DNA from: Roseivirga sp. E12
GTDB taxonomy: Bacteria; Bacteroidota; Bacteroidia; Cytophagales; Cyclobacteriaceae
NCBI RefSeq assembly: GCF_017592825.1
Contig: NZ_JAGFMD010000007.1
Span: forward strand, 186,001-250,000
Reading direction: 5' to 3'
Length of the DNA stretch: 64,000 nt
Positions 34,921-43,748 of this stretch are shown here, piece by piece (position 1 is the stretch's first letter; the number at the start of each line of letters is the position of its first letter). Both the position numbers and the translations under genes were made by a program. Under the pieces are notes generated by a model, which was given only the letters and a program-made list of their open reading frames with translations, did no database searches and was not told the origin of the DNA.

Positions 34921-36261
34921 TTATTTTTTGTCTGGACTCAATATCCAATCGGAATGTTTTAATGACTGCCATTTTACTTGTGTCAGATCAGTCTGGCTAT
35001 CAATTAGCCTTACCGTTGGTTGATTGTTCAAGCGAGTAAAGGCATCTACTCTCACTTCGACATCGCCTAAACCTTCATTTTTATAGTGTCGATTAAGGTA
35101 CTGAGCAAACTGCCAGATCATATCGGGTTTTCCCACTATAGCACTGGATTGCTTTCTGGTGAGAAACTCGCTAGGCCTTACTGTCCAGGTAGAATCGAGC
35201 GTGGTGGATTTAATGTTAAAAGTTGAATTTCCTGACTTGTAACGAAGCATCATTCGCCATGCCAGCCTATGGCCTTCTTCTGTATAGAAGACATCTCCTT
35301 TGTACAAGTGATGTCTTAATGGCAAGTAGAGCTGTAAGATGAAGTAGCATAGAAAAGCGAATGCGATTGAAAGTCTCCTAACAGTAATATGTGGTATGGC
35401 GAGTGTTTGATAATTGATAATCGGCTTCTTCTTGAAGAAAATCCTTCGAACCAACTCTGGTTCAAAGAAAAAGACTGTGAGCCCAATCATCAAATAAGGA
35501 AAGATGCCAATTTGGAAAACAATGGAATTGAAAAGATGAAAGAAGATAGAGCTTATGAAAGCTGGAATTCGTGTTTTTCTATAGAGTAGGAAGTAGACAA
35601 TCAATCCATCGAAGGCTATGCCCCCTATAACGACAGCCTTCTGTAGCCAAGGTTCTTGCAGCAGACTGCCGATCAGCCAATAGTCACTTTTGCCCAAAAA
35701 ATTCATGGCGATGAATTCTCCTTCCAGCCAACCAGGATAAAGTTTGTGTATGGCCGCAAAGGAGTAAACGATCCACATCTGCAGTATGAAAATGTTGAGG
35801 CACCAACGAGGGCAGGTTGTAGAAACCACTGCATTTTTCCTCTTCGCATCAAATGATGCATAGGCATGTGCGGGCAGAATGAGCATGAAAATGCAAAGGA
35901 GTATTAAGAAGTAGTAGTGGTTATTGTATGCCGATTTTTGCATCCAATAAACGAGTGTCCATAAAATAGTAAAACCGGCAATTCCTATCCGATAATAGAA
36001 GCCAAGCATAACCATTAATCCACAAATGGCCATTGCAGCAAAGTGAATGTACATGCCATAGCCGTCTGGTGCTTGAAGCCATTCAAAGCCGATTATGGTA
36101 AAATTAAATTCGGGTTCTATGAGAACTGTTCTCACCCATCCGGTTAAAATGGCACCGAAGCTTTCCGCGAAGAGAAGGAAGCCAAAAATGATTCTGAAAA
36201 GAATCAATGGTGCGTTATCTACAGGCTGAAACTGTTTTCTTATCCAGATCAAATCGCTCAA
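34921..36261 (-). CDS. HTTM-domain membrane protein (vitamin K-dependent gamma-carboxylase-like)
   Basis: 446 residues with at least six membrane helices (e.g. PLILFRIIFGFLLFAESFGAIL, ILLCIFMLILPAHAYA). The N-terminal half is the HTTM domain shared with vitamin K-dependent gamma-glutamyl carboxylase; the C-terminal 120 residues are a soluble region after FAFLCYFILQLYLPLRHHLY. In bacteria the role is mostly unknown. The start is TTG at 36261, as no ATG is nearby and a stop lies three codons upstream. It lies upstream of feoAB on the same strand with 65 bases between. Divergent from the 53-codon gene at 36298. Confidence 0.85.
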   Translation of the reverse strand: MSDLIWIRKQFQPVDNAPLILFRIIFGFLLFAESFGAILTGWVRTVLIEPEFNFTIIGFEWLQAPDGYGMYIHFAAMAICGLMVMLGFYYRIGIAGFTILWTLVYWMQKSAYNNHYYFLILLCIFMLILPAHAYASFDAKRKNAVVSTTCPRWCLNIFILQMWIVYSFAAIHKLYPGWLEGEFIAMNFLGKSDYWLIGSLLQEPWLQKAVVIGGIAFDGLIVYFLLYRKTRIPAFISSIFFHLFNSIVFQIGIFPYLMIGLTVFFFEPELVRRIFFKKKPIINYQTLAIPHITVRRLSIAFAFLCYFILQLYLPLRHHLYKGDVFYTEEGHRLAWRMMLRYKSGNSTFNIKSTTLDSTWTVRPSEFLTRKQSSAIVGKPDMIWQFAQYLNRHYKNEGLGDVEVRVDAFTRLNNQPTVRLIDSQTDLTQVKWQSLKHSDWILSPDKK

Positions 36262-36297
36262 TTTGAATCAATTCATCTAATTTACAGTTATAAAACC

Positions 36298-36459
36298 ATG
36301 CCCGAAAAGAAAAAGAAACCAATTGGAAGTCCCAAAGCTGAGAAGGCTGTGAAAGCTGAAAAAACTAAGGATTCAGATTTTAGTGATCAAGATGATTTTG
36401 ACTTTGGAGGCTTTCCCAAAGATGTTTCTTTGAAGAAAAACATTGGTTGTGGGGGCTAA
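36298..36459 (+). CDS. small charged protein with C-terminal IGCGG tail, unknown
   Basis: A 53-codon reading frame with its own ATG and stop, filling the gap between two minus-strand genes. The protein starts with a Lys-rich stretch (MPEKKKKPIGSPKAEKA), has a Asp/Phe-rich acidic middle (DFSDQDDFDFGGFPKD), and ends VSLKKNIGCGG. The conserved-looking Cys-Gly-Gly tail and the exact fit of the stop to the end of murF-alr (adjacent base) argue for a real gene rather than chance. I do not know its function. A C-terminal GG with a Cys could be a modification or conjugation site, but this is speculation. Confidence 0.7.
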   Translation: MPEKKKKPIGSPKAEKAVKAEKTKDSDFSDQDDFDFGGFPKDVSLKKNIGCGG

Positions 36460-38925
36460 CTATTCCGAGTAGAAAACTCTTTTAACTCGATTGCTGACGT
36501 TGGTCAGAACCTCATAAGGGATGGTGTCACCCCATTTAGCAAGTTGACTTACGGTAGGATCGCTACCAAAAATAACTACTTCATCTCCTACTTCCACAGA
36601 CAAACCAGTGACGTCAATCATAGTCATGTCCATACAGATGTTTCCGATAGTCTTTGCCTTTTGACCATTTACGCTAACATAAGCTGCCCCATTGCCGAAA
36701 TACCTTAGATAGCCATCCGCATAACCAATAGCTATGGTGGCAATAGCCATATCGTTGATCGCTTTTCCTCTTCGTCCATAGCCAATGGTCTCTCCAGCTT
36801 TTACGGTTCTAAGTTGTGAGATCACAGTCTTGAGCGTTGACGTGTTTTGGAGCTTGTCGGCATGAAGATCACTTACCTCTATACCGTGTAGGCCAATGCC
36901 CAGTCTCACCATATTTTCCTGATCGGCATTATGACGAATGATCCCCCCGGAGTTTAGTATATGCCTTATAGGTTGATAATCAAGAGCACTCTCAATCTGG
37001 TCTGCATATTGACGGAACTGTGTAATCTGCTCTTTTGTAAAACTCTCATGGGCTTTTTCCTCCGATGCAGCAAGATGTGAAAAAACGCTCTCTATCCGGA
37101 TGTGTGGATTATTGTGAATTCTTTCAATCAAGGGATTAAGATCGGTTTCGTTGAAGCCCAAGCGATTCATTCCTGTATTGAGAATCAGATGGGCCGGCAA
37201 AATCTTATTGGCAAATTGGTATGCTTGGAGAAATGCCTCCAATTGTTCGAGGCTATATATTTCGGGTTCCAGGTTATATTGAATCAACTTGTATGGATCG
37301 TCCATCGAGGCATTCATTACCATGATGGGCAGTTTAATCCCATCTTGCCTAAGCATAACTCCTTCATCGGCATATGCAACAGCCAGATAATCCACTTTGT
37401 GAAACTCTAGGAGTTTGCTGATTTCGGAACTACCAGCCCCATAAGCCAAGGCTTTAACGACCACCATCACTTTGGTCTCTGGTTTGAGAAGAGACTTATA
37501 GTAGTTCAAATTATGCGTTACCGCATCGAGATTGATTTCAAGGACCGTTTTATGACCCTTGTCGGCTAACAGCTTAGAAATTCTCTCAAAAGCGAACTGA
37601 CGAGCTCCCTTTATTAGGATCAACTCATTCTGAAAAGATTGTTTAGAAAGAGAAGCAAGGAAGCTCTCGGTGTTGTCATAGAATTTACTCTCAAGACTAA
37701 AATGTTTCTTGTGTGCTGACAACTCCGGTCCAATGGCAATTAGCTTATCTATGCCCTTTTGTAAGAGCAGTTGATTCAGTTCTGCGTAGAATTCGTTGGT
37801 AGACTTATTTTGAACGAAATCCGATAGAATAACTGACCTTTTAGCCAATTGCTGTTGTTGATCCATAAAGTCAAGGGCCTTAGTTAGGCCTGCCAGATCA
37901 TTATTATAAGTATCGTCAATCAGATACGTATTGTTAACACCCCGCTTTAACTCAAGTCTCATTTTGATCGGACTGATCATGGCGATGCCTACTTGGATTT
38001 GAGCGGGTGTCAGTCCTAAATGAAGAGCACATACTATGCTATGTATCAAGTTCTCCAACGAAGCTTCATCTGTGAACTCTGATTGGAAAGTGTAGTGATC
38101 GCCCTTGAATAAAACTTTGATGTTTTTAGGACTACTTGCCTCTACCTTCACAAGGGAGTCGATGTCTGGCTCGGTTGACCAGCTTATCTTACTTCCTTTA
38201 TAATCCTTATTAATTACTTCAGAGAGTTCGCTATGATCTGCTCGAAAGACCAAGGACTCACTCTTCTCAAATAGCTTTAGCTTTTCTTCGATCTTTTCCT
38301 TTTGTGAGCCAAAGTGCTCATCATGAGCCGTACCAATATTGGTGAATATGCCTGTGCTTGGCTCAATCACTTTGGCCAAGTTTTCCATTTCACCGGGCAT
38401 AGATATGCCGGCTTCAAAAACAGCTAGATCATGGTGTGTCGATAAAGGCCATACCGATAAGGGAACTCCTACTTGCGAGTTATAACTCTTCGGGCTTTTT
38501 AGGACATCAAGGTTATTTGATAAGATGGTAGACAGCCATTCTTTCACTATCGTCTTACCATTGCTACCGGTTATCCCAATGACCTCCTTTTTAAACTGAA
38601 TTCTTTTCGCATGTGCAATTTTTTGAAGAGCTGCGATGGATGAGTTTACCTTGAGAATGTTACAATCAGGAATTGGTCTTACACCCTCTTCAACTATGAA
38701 GTTTCGAGTGCCTTTTTTTGCCAGCTCATTAATAAATTGATGACCATCATGATTAGGACCTTTAATGGCTATGAATAGTTCATTCGATGAGCCTTTAGCT
38801 GATCTACTGTCAACCGACAGATCAAAAATGTCTGAGTTGGACCCTTCGCTCCATGTGGAAGCTTCAACAATTTTTGCTATCTCTCCAATCTTCAAATCAA
38901 AAAAGTTAAAAGAGTTTGGCTCCAT
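36460..38925 (-). CDS. MurF-Alr fusion: UDP-MurNAc-tripeptide--D-Ala-D-Ala ligase / alanine racemase
   Basis: 821 residues from the ATG at 38925 (another ATG at 38940 adds five residues). The N-terminal MurF part (about 1-450) has the Mur-ligase P-loop GITGSNGKTIVKEW, the EAGISMPGEMENL motif and SPIKMRLELKRG; the C-terminal Alr part (about 455-821) has the PLP Lys in VVKALAYGAG, the ETIGYGRRG catalytic Tyr region and GNICMDMTMIDVTG. Together they make D-alanine and attach D-Ala-D-Ala to the peptidoglycan precursor. The fusion is a known arrangement in Bacteroidota. The N-terminus overlaps the csaA gene by 20 bp; 36460 directly abuts the stop of the small gene on the other strand. Confidence 0.96.
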   Translation of the reverse strand: MEPNSFNFFDLKIGEIAKIVEASTWSEGSNSDIFDLSVDSRSAKGSSNELFIAIKGPNHDGHQFINELAKKGTRNFIVEEGVRPIPDCNILKVNSSIAALQKIAHAKRIQFKKEVIGITGSNGKTIVKEWLSTILSNNLDVLKSPKSYNSQVGVPLSVWPLSTHHDLAVFEAGISMPGEMENLAKVIEPSTGIFTNIGTAHDEHFGSQKEKIEEKLKLFEKSESLVFRADHSELSEVINKDYKGSKISWSTEPDIDSLVKVEASSPKNIKVLFKGDHYTFQSEFTDEASLENLIHSIVCALHLGLTPAQIQVGIAMISPIKMRLELKRGVNNTYLIDDTYNNDLAGLTKALDFMDQQQQLAKRSVILSDFVQNKSTNEFYAELNQLLLQKGIDKLIAIGPELSAHKKHFSLESKFYDNTESFLASLSKQSFQNELILIKGARQFAFERISKLLADKGHKTVLEINLDAVTHNLNYYKSLLKPETKVMVVVKALAYGAGSSEISKLLEFHKVDYLAVAYADEGVMLRQDGIKLPIMVMNASMDDPYKLIQYNLEPEIYSLEQLEAFLQAYQFANKILPAHLILNTGMNRLGFNETDLNPLIERIHNNPHIRIESVFSHLAASEEKAHESFTKEQITQFRQYADQIESALDYQPIRHILNSGGIIRHNADQENMVRLGIGLHGIEVSDLHADKLQNTSTLKTVISQLRTVKAGETIGYGRRGKAINDMAIATIAIGYADGYLRYFGNGAAYVSVNGQKAKTIGNICMDMTMIDVTGLSVEVGDEVVIFGSDPTVSQLAKWGDTIPYEVLTNVSNRVKRVFYSE

Positions 38926-39244
38926 TGGGAACAGGAGCATCAACTGTTGAAAGAACTACATCTCCATTCTTATCAGGAAAGCCTGTAATGAGGATTTCAG
39001 ACATTAGTTTTCCGATCTGCTTGGGTGGAAAATTAGTGACACAAATCACCTGTTTTCCTACCAATTCATCGATTTGATAGTGTTTGGTTACTTGGGCACT
39101 CGATTTTTTAATTCCTATTGATGGACCTAAATCCACATGTATAATATAAGCAGGATGGCGTGCTTCGGGGTATTCTTCAGCTTTGATTATGGTGCCAATA
39201 TTCAGTGAAACCTGTTCAAAATCTTGCCATGTGATTGTGCTCAT
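38906..39244 (-). CDS. csaA: CsaA-type tRNA-binding-domain chaperone
   Basis: 112 residues forming a single EMAP/tRNA-binding OB-fold, as in B. subtilis CsaA, which binds export-prone proteins and tRNA. Visible hallmarks: VSLNIGTIIKAEEYPEARHPAYIIHVDLGPSIGIKKSSAQVTKHY and the dimer motif LVGKQVICVTNFPPKQIG, ending PVPNGAKLF. The downstream murF-alr start lies inside its last codons (20-bp overlap), so the two are one operon. It diverges from the small exported protein at 39354. Confidence 0.95.
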   Translation of the reverse strand: MSTITWQDFEQVSLNIGTIIKAEEYPEARHPAYIIHVDLGPSIGIKKSSAQVTKHYQIDELVGKQVICVTNFPPKQIGKLMSEILITGFPDKNGDVVLSTVDAPVPNGAKLF

Positions 39245-39312
39245 AAATGCCTTTGGAAAGAAGTTTATCGATAATTACCAAACAAAATTATTGGCTTGGC
39301 GTTAAGCTAGTT

Positions 39313-39324
39313 ACAAAATTTTGT
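39313..39324. promoter_or_regulatory. perfect 12-bp palindrome ACAAAATTTTGT
   Basis: Self-complementary 12-mer centred 35 bp upstream of the ATG of the small exported protein, in the divergent region with csaA. An AT-rich palindrome of this length may be a repressor site or chance. Confidence 0.3.
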
Positions 39325-39353
39325 TATTTTTATGGCCCTTTAAAGAGTAAACT

Positions 39354-39719
39354 ATGCTGAAAAAGGTCACAGTATTGGTAGTAACTTGTTTTATTGGATT
39401 GTGTTTCACCAACGTTGCAGCTTATGCACAGGAAGGTGGAGAAGAAGATCCAGAGGAAGAAGTAGTAGTAAGGTCAGACTCTTCAAACACAGAGGTTTTG
39501 TTGGAAGAAGGTAAGCCTGAACCCACAACTAATGATGTATTCAAGATACCATCAGAGGATTCTCCGAGTGCATCTAAGCCAATAGTGATTGAAGGTATAG
39601 CGCCAAAAACAATTCCCGCACCTGTTAATTCCGAAAAGAAAGTAAAAGATGGTAAATCGGATGTTTCCTTTAATATCTTCTATTACCTTTTCTACAAGTT
39701 TAAGCAAGTAGACGGTTAA
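39354..39719 (+). CDS. small exported acidic protein, unknown
   Basis: 121 residues with a signal peptide (cleaved near AAYAQ) and an acidic, Pro/Ser-rich low-complexity middle (GEEDPEEEVVVRSD, VNSEKKVKDGKS), ending in an aromatic patch NIFYYLFYKFKQ. No family recognised. It lies 70 bases upstream of the TonB-receptor gene on the same strand, so a link with it (partner or substrate-binding accessory) is possible but unproven. Confidence 0.7.
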   Translation: MLKKVTVLVVTCFIGLCFTNVAAYAQEGGEEDPEEEVVVRSDSSNTEVLLEEGKPEPTTNDVFKIPSEDSPSASKPIVIEGIAPKTIPAPVNSEKKVKDGKSDVSFNIFYYLFYKFKQVDG

Positions 39720-39752
39720 TTCTCTTTCCTAACTTCCCGTTCGTAATTATTA

Positions 39753-39785
39753 CTTGCAATGCTGTTGCAAAAAGATATACTTTTG
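39753..39785 (+). promoter_or_regulatory. candidate near-leaderless promoter of the TonB receptor
   Basis: CTTG (39753-39756), 21 bases, then TACTTTTG (39778-39785), an exact TAnnTTTG. The receptor ATG begins only 4 bases after the -7 box, where transcription would start within a few bases of the ATG. Confidence 0.4.
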
Positions 39786-39789
39786 CTCC

Positions 39790-42177
39790 ATGATTAGGGG
39801 TTACCTCTTGAGTTTTCTTGTTTTTGTTCTTATCACCGACTTCGCTGTTGCCCAGACAGGCTGTGCGTATGATATTAAGGGAAAGGTGATTTCTGCAGAG
39901 GATGGGAAAGCGATATCCTTTGCCACCATCGAGGTTGTTACAGAAAACAATAGACAGGCTTTAGCTAGTAAATCAGACGGTACTTTCGAGATGCTTGGCA
40001 TTTGCCAAAAAGAAGTTTCGATACTTGTCAGGTTTATTGGTTTTCAGGATTTCGAACAGAAGTATGTCCTTAATAGTGGTCTTAATACCATTGAGATCCG
40101 ACTGCTTGTAGATGTGAAAAACCTTGGTGAGGTTACAATTGAAGATGAAAAAGTGGCTGAAATTGTCACCATTCAACGGAGCGAGATTAATGCCGAAGCA
40201 TTGAACCGATCTGCCGGAGCTTCTCTTGGTGAAGCACTAACGGAAATCACAGGTGTGAATATGTTGCAGACTGGGCCCACAATTGCAAAACCAGTAATTC
40301 ATGGCTTGCATAGCAATCGTATACTCATATTGAACAATGGTATTCGTCAGGAGGGACAGCAATGGGGGCAAGAGCATGCTCCTGAAATTGATCCCTTTGT
40401 CGCTAACAATTTAAGACTTATCAAGGGGGCCGCAGCCGTTAAATATGGTTCGGATGCCATTGGTGGGGTTATCCTTGTCAACCCTGCTGAACTACCTAAT
40501 AGCCCGTCATTTTCAGGAAAAGTAAATTTATTAGGAGCCTCAAATAGCAGACTCTATGCCTCTTCGGCTCTTTTTGAAGGAGGTATTAATGGATTGGATG
40601 GCTTCGGCTGGCGTGTACAAGGAACATTCAAAAAAGGGGGAGATGCACAAGCAGCAGATTACAGACTCACCAACACTGGGACTGAGGAGCAAAACTTTTC
40701 ACTAGGTTTCGGCTATCACAAAGACAACTTGGGTCTTGAGGTATTTTATAGCAGTTTCAATGCTGAGCTTGGAGTACTTAGAAGTGCTCATATCGGGAAC
40801 CTTACGGATTTAGCGATTGCCATAGATAGTGATCGACCGCTATTTATTGAAGACTTCAGTTACGACATTAATAACCCATTTCAGGATGTTAAGCATCAGT
40901 TGTTAAAGGCCAATGGTCATATTGAATTGAAAGACCTGGGTGATTTTTCTATCCAGTATGGTCTTCAGAATAATGTGCGAAAGGAGTTTGACATTAGAAG
41001 AGCTGGCAGATCAACTATCCCTGCCCTTTCATTGGATTTAGTGACTCATACACTTGACGTTGATCTTGATATGAGCGCTAAGGGTAATTGGAAATGGGAC
41101 GTTGGGGCAAGCTTCTTGTTTCAGGTTAACCAGAACGACCCGGAAACTGGAATCAGACCATTGATTCCTGATTTTGAGAACTGGACGGCCGGTGCTCACC
41201 TTATTGGACGGTTCATCAAAACGAAATACGAACTTGAGTTTGGTGTCAGGTATGATCATAGGCACTACCTAGTCAAACGATTCGATCAAAACAACGTGCT
41301 TCAAAAGCCAGAGTTTGATTTTGACAATGTCACAGGCTCCGTAGGGGCAGTCTTCTTTTTATCAGATGACTGGACCTTCAGATCCAATTTAGGAACTGCA
41401 TGGAGGGCACCACACGTCAATGAGTTATATAGTGAAGGCCTTCATCATGGTGCGGCAGCGATTGAAGAAGGGAACGCTGACCTGAAATCGGAAAGGTCAC
41501 TTAAATGGATTAACAGCTTAGAAAAGTATACAGATCGCTTCAGTGTGAGTGTTTCGGCCTACTATAACCTGATTACGGACTACATATATCTAAGGCCTGA
41601 GAGTGTTGAATTAACCATCCGTGGAGCCTTCCCAGTATTTAGATATCAACAAACAGATGCCCTAATTTATGGTGTGGATACTGATCTGGAGTATAGGTTT
41701 TCGGACCAATTAGAGGCTACTGCCAAACTATCTTTGATTAGGGCAAAAGATAGAGATTTAAATAGTCCACTCATCAATATCCCATCTAGTCAATTAGAAG
41801 GGGCATTAGTTTACAATTTTATAGAGGGTAGGCTTGCAAAGCCATTTGTTTCTGCTGGCTTCAGAGCTGTGAGTCGTCAGGGTAACGCCCCAAGAGTGGT
41901 TTCAATTTCGGAGGTACTGGATGCCAATAATAACGATCTAGACTTGTTCGCCAATGACCCCTCAATTTTTGACTTTGTCGCTCCACCGGAAGGATATGTC
42001 AACTTTAATCTAAGTGGAGGCTTCGACTTGAAGTTTCGAAATGAAAACAGTTTGAACGTCTTTATGTCGGTAGACAATTTGTTCAATAATAGTTATCGAG
42101 ACTATCTAAACCGATTTAGATACTATGCAGATGATTTGGGAAGAAATGTAAGTATTAAATTAAGCTATACTTTCTAA
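39790..42177 (+). CDS. TonB-dependent outer-membrane receptor, possibly for metal
   Basis: 795 residues from the ATG at 39790 with a signal peptide (MIRGYLLSFLVFVLITDFAVAQ). In order: carboxypeptidase-regulatory-like domain (about 25-105, YDIKGKVISAEDGKAISFATI); plug with VIHGLHSNRILILNNGIRQ and EGQQWGQEHAPEID; then a beta-barrel (about 250-795) ending in NVSIKLSYTF with a terminal aromatic residue. The HGLHSNRILILNNGIRQEG pattern resembles ZnuD-type zinc receptors, but no His-rich loop confirms this. Its stop is four bases from that of the convergent hisA-like gene. The small exported protein lies just upstream. Confidence 0.92.
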   Translation: MIRGYLLSFLVFVLITDFAVAQTGCAYDIKGKVISAEDGKAISFATIEVVTENNRQALASKSDGTFEMLGICQKEVSILVRFIGFQDFEQKYVLNSGLNTIEIRLLVDVKNLGEVTIEDEKVAEIVTIQRSEINAEALNRSAGASLGEALTEITGVNMLQTGPTIAKPVIHGLHSNRILILNNGIRQEGQQWGQEHAPEIDPFVANNLRLIKGAAAVKYGSDAIGGVILVNPAELPNSPSFSGKVNLLGASNSRLYASSALFEGGINGLDGFGWRVQGTFKKGGDAQAADYRLTNTGTEEQNFSLGFGYHKDNLGLEVFYSSFNAELGVLRSAHIGNLTDLAIAIDSDRPLFIEDFSYDINNPFQDVKHQLLKANGHIELKDLGDFSIQYGLQNNVRKEFDIRRAGRSTIPALSLDLVTHTLDVDLDMSAKGNWKWDVGASFLFQVNQNDPETGIRPLIPDFENWTAGAHLIGRFIKTKYELEFGVRYDHRHYLVKRFDQNNVLQKPEFDFDNVTGSVGAVFFLSDDWTFRSNLGTAWRAPHVNELYSEGLHHGAAAIEEGNADLKSERSLKWINSLEKYTDRFSVSVSAYYNLITDYIYLRPESVELTIRGAFPVFRYQQTDALIYGVDTDLEYRFSDQLEATAKLSLIRAKDRDLNSPLINIPSSQLEGALVYNFIEGRLAKPFVSAGFRAVSRQGNAPRVVSISEVLDANNNDLDLFANDPSIFDFVAPPEGYVNFNLSGGFDLKFRNENSLNVFMSVDNLFNNSYRDYLNRFRYYADDLGRNVSIKLSYTF

Positions 42178-42181
42178 TCAA

Positions 42182-42904
42182 CTACTTCACAAGGGCTTCA
42201 ATGTCCTTGAGCGTGAGATTGCCTTCATAGTAAGCACGACCAAAGATTACGCCTTTCACACCAATATCTTCAAGCCTTTTGATGTCGTCAACGGATCTTA
42301 CACCGCCACTGGCTAGGAAGAATATGTGAGGGAATTTTTCAACAAGTCTTTCGTACAGTTCGAAATTCGGGCCTTCTTGAATACCATCTTTGTCGACATC
42401 CGAGCATTTCACGTACTTGATGCCACGCATGTAGAAATAGTCTATATGATCATCAAGCTCGGTTCTCGTATTTTTTTGCCATCCTCTAATGGCAATTTTA
42501 CCCTTCTTAGAGTCAGCGCCTAATGTAATTTTCTCGCGACCATAAGAGAGCATCCAGGAAGAGAATAGTTCTTTCCTATCTACTGCAATAGAAGCAGCTG
42601 TAATTGAAGTAGCCCCATACTCATAGGCTTTGCTAATGTCTCCATCAGTGGAGATACCCCCACTAAAATCAATTTTCAAATTCGTATATCCGGCAATGGA
42701 CTCAAGAATGTGGTAGTTGATTGGGCTTCCTTTGAGGGCACCATCAAGGTCAACGATATGAATCTTTTCAATCCCATACTCTTCAAACTGTCTGGCAATA
42801 TCCACAGGACTGTTTTTATAGACTTTCTCACTCTTATAGTCTCCTTGCTTGAGCCTAGTAAGCTTGCCATCAATAATAGATATAGAGGGTATTATTTGAA
42901 TCAT
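42182..42904 (-). CDS. HisA-like TIM-barrel protein with altered active site
   Basis: 240 residues, clearly homologous along its whole length to HisA (ProFAR isomerase, histidine biosynthesis): QGDY, VDLDGA, GWQ, ASGGVRSVDD and FGRAYYEG are kept. However, the usual PA(I/L)D catalytic general base is Ser9 here (PSISIIDGK), GGG in the first glycine loop reads SGG (Ser81), and the GGS phosphate-binding strand reads AAS (103-105); the general acid Asp131 is kept. No other his genes flank it. It may be a functional variant, or a paralogue with another role. It converges with the TonB receptor. Confidence 0.85.
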   Translation of the reverse strand: MIQIIPSISIIDGKLTRLKQGDYKSEKVYKNSPVDIARQFEEYGIEKIHIVDLDGALKGSPINYHILESIAGYTNLKIDFSGGISTDGDISKAYEYGATSITAASIAVDRKELFSSWMLSYGREKITLGADSKKGKIAIRGWQKNTRTELDDHIDYFYMRGIKYVKCSDVDKDGIQEGPNFELYERLVEKFPHIFFLASGGVRSVDDIKRLEDIGVKGVIFGRAYYEGNLTLKDIEALVK

Positions 42905-43043
42905 AAGTATTGCCAGAAAAATGAAAGGGGTTAAACTAGTAAAATTTAAGATTCCGAGCTGAGTGTCGGGTTTAAATTTTTGTTATAACCGAAGCTTATG
43001 AAAATACAAAAACTTAATGAGCTTCCCAAAAAAGCCCTCGATG

Positions 43044-43748
43044 TTATTCTGGCTGAGCGTTGGTGATTAGCTTAAAGCCCGAACCATGTAAGGTCATGAT
43101 TTGAACAGTAGGATCCACTTTAAGGTGCTTGCGCAATTTGGCAATATAGACGTCCATACTTCTGGCATTGAAATAACTGTCATCTCTCCAGATCATTTTC
43201 AGAGCTGTTGAGCGATCCAAAGGCTGATTGACATGTAAACACAGTAACCTTAACAGTTCAGACTCCTTCGAAGTCAATTTTGTCTGATTGCCGTTTTCAA
43301 GAAGTAATTGCTTGTCATAGTCAAAATGGAAGGACCCAAAATCAAAATCTTTTTGATCGGAAAACTGTGGATTCTTCTCCCCAGTTCTCCTGAGAATGGC
43401 TTGAATCCTGAGTAAAAGTTCTTCCATGCTGAAGGGCTTCGTGATATAGTCGTCCGCACCTATTTTGAAACCTTCGATGGTATCTTCCTTCATAGATTTT
43501 GCCGTCAGAAACATGATGGGTGTAACCGAATCGTTCCGTCTAATTTCCTTGGCCATGGAGAAACCATCTTTTTTTGGCAGCATAATATCGAAAAGACATA
43601 AGTCAAAAGGCTCGCTTTTAAAAGCATTTAGCCCCTCTTCTCCATCGCGACAGAGTCGCGTTTCGTACCCTTTCAATGATAAGTATTCGTTCAAAATCTG
43701 ACCCAAGTTCGGATCATCTTCTACCAGTAATAATTTGAAACTAGCCAT
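43044..43748 (-). CDS. OmpR/PhoB-family response regulator
   Basis: 234 residues from the ATG at 43748 (in-frame sequence upstream lies inside the kinase gene). Receiver domain with acidic pocket VEDD and phospho-acceptor Asp54 in CLFDIMLPKKDG, Lys in TKPF; C-terminal winged-helix DNA-binding domain (about 135-228, LTSKESELLRLLCLHVNQPLDRSTALKMIW, DVYIAKLRKHL). Its start overlaps the kinase stop by 8 bp. The candidate binding array at 45352-45388 lies upstream of this operon and suggests self-regulation. Confidence 0.94.
   Translation of the reverse strand: MASFKLLLVEDDPNLGQILNEYLSLKGYETRLCRDGEEGLNAFKSEPFDLCLFDIMLPKKDGFSMAKEIRRNDSVTPIMFLTAKSMKEDTIEGFKIGADDYITKPFSMEELLLRIQAILRRTGEKNPQFSDQKDFDFGSFHFDYDKQLLLENGNQTKLTSKESELLRLLCLHVNQPLDRSTALKMIWRDDSYFNARSMDVYIAKLRKHLKVDPTVQIMTLHGSGFKLITNAQPE

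Noticed and set aside
42998-43066. 22-codon frame MKIQKLNELPKKALD... on the plus strand
   Set aside because: Very short, overlaps the end of the response-regulator gene and has no conservation that can be seen.
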